Source of the DNA: an uncultured Clostridia bacterium
GTDB lineage: Bacteria; Bacillota; Clostridia; TANB77; CAG-508
Reading direction: 5' to 3'
Length of the DNA stretch: 6,626 nucleotides
NCBI GenBank assembly: GCA_947599995.1
Contig: CANQFW010000073.1
Coordinates: forward strand, 1 to 6,626
Part shown: piece by piece, positions 6,619 to 6,626 of the stretch
Layout of the letters: every line of letters begins with the position of its first letter
Position numbering within the stretch: position 1 is the first letter of the stretch
Made by a program: the position numbers and the translations under genes
The notes under the pieces: generated by a model
What the model was told of the DNA's origin: nothing
Databases searched by the model: none
The model's input: the letters and a program-made list of their open reading frames with translations, nothing else

Positions 6619-6626
6619 GTCCGCGA

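Larger units (their letters stand above)
6281..6626. other. Non-coding upstream region of the operon
   Basis: No convincing gene is visible in these 346 bases. On the minus strand they hold a predicted leader of about 85 nt in total (it continues to 6267), a sigma-A-like promoter, and upstream of that a series of inverted repeats (6414-6519, 6455-6492, 6517-6544, 6554-6618). The right edge (6562-6626) is noticeably richer in G and C than the rest. Longest stop-free stretch noted: plus strand 6398-6601, with no ATG and no Shine-Dalgarno. Confidence 0.7.

Noticed and set aside
6598..6624. Possible last codons of an upstream minus-strand gene (ADEQRRGL then stop)
   Set aside because: Only eight codons are visible, another frame also ends nearby, and the bases are already explained by an inverted repeat.

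Overview
The window is very AT-rich, its genes are all on the minus strand, and its ribosome-binding sites are strong AGGAGG-type sites. This points to a low-GC anaerobic Firmicute, most likely a clostridium or relative. The main content is a trimeric [FeFe]-hydrogenase of the electron-bifurcating HydABC type, with every expected cofactor ligand visible. I cannot name the species from the sequence.

Transcription runs from right to left. Positions 6281-6626 hold no convincing gene. They contain a good sigma-A-type promoter (6358-6386, minus strand) and, further upstream, a cluster of inverted repeats including a strong hairpin and a GC-richer repeat at the window edge. Next come a membrane-anchored zinc-ribbon protein of unknown function (6266-5649), hydC (NuoE-like, 5632-5147), hydB (NuoF-like with extra Fe-S domains, 5054-3198), hydA (catalytic H-cluster subunit, 3064-1340) and the RlmD-type 23S rRNA uracil-5-methyltransferase gene (from 1325, cut by the left edge). 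The gaps are 16, 92, 133 and 14 nt. With no strong internal terminator or promoter, this looks like one operon with two longer, possibly regulatory, spacers.

From knowledge of the family, HydC and HydB carry the flavin and NAD(H) chemistry plus a ferredoxin-like Fe-S relay. HydA makes or oxidises H2 at the H-cluster. Together such complexes couple H2, NAD(H) and ferredoxin by flavin-based bifurcation or confurcation. The hydEFG maturation genes are not in the window.

The core enzyme is a known system. The parts that deserve attention are the hydB-hydA spacer, the uncharacterised zinc-ribbon membrane protein that leads the operon, the attachment of an rRNA methyltransferase gene whose ribosome-binding site overlaps the hydA stop codon, and the inverted-repeat cluster upstream of the promoter. 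In the spacer, hydA lacks a normal adjacent Shine-Dalgarno, while a perfect 9-bp hairpin and a 14-codon overlapping mini-ORF with a good Shine-Dalgarno sit just upstream.
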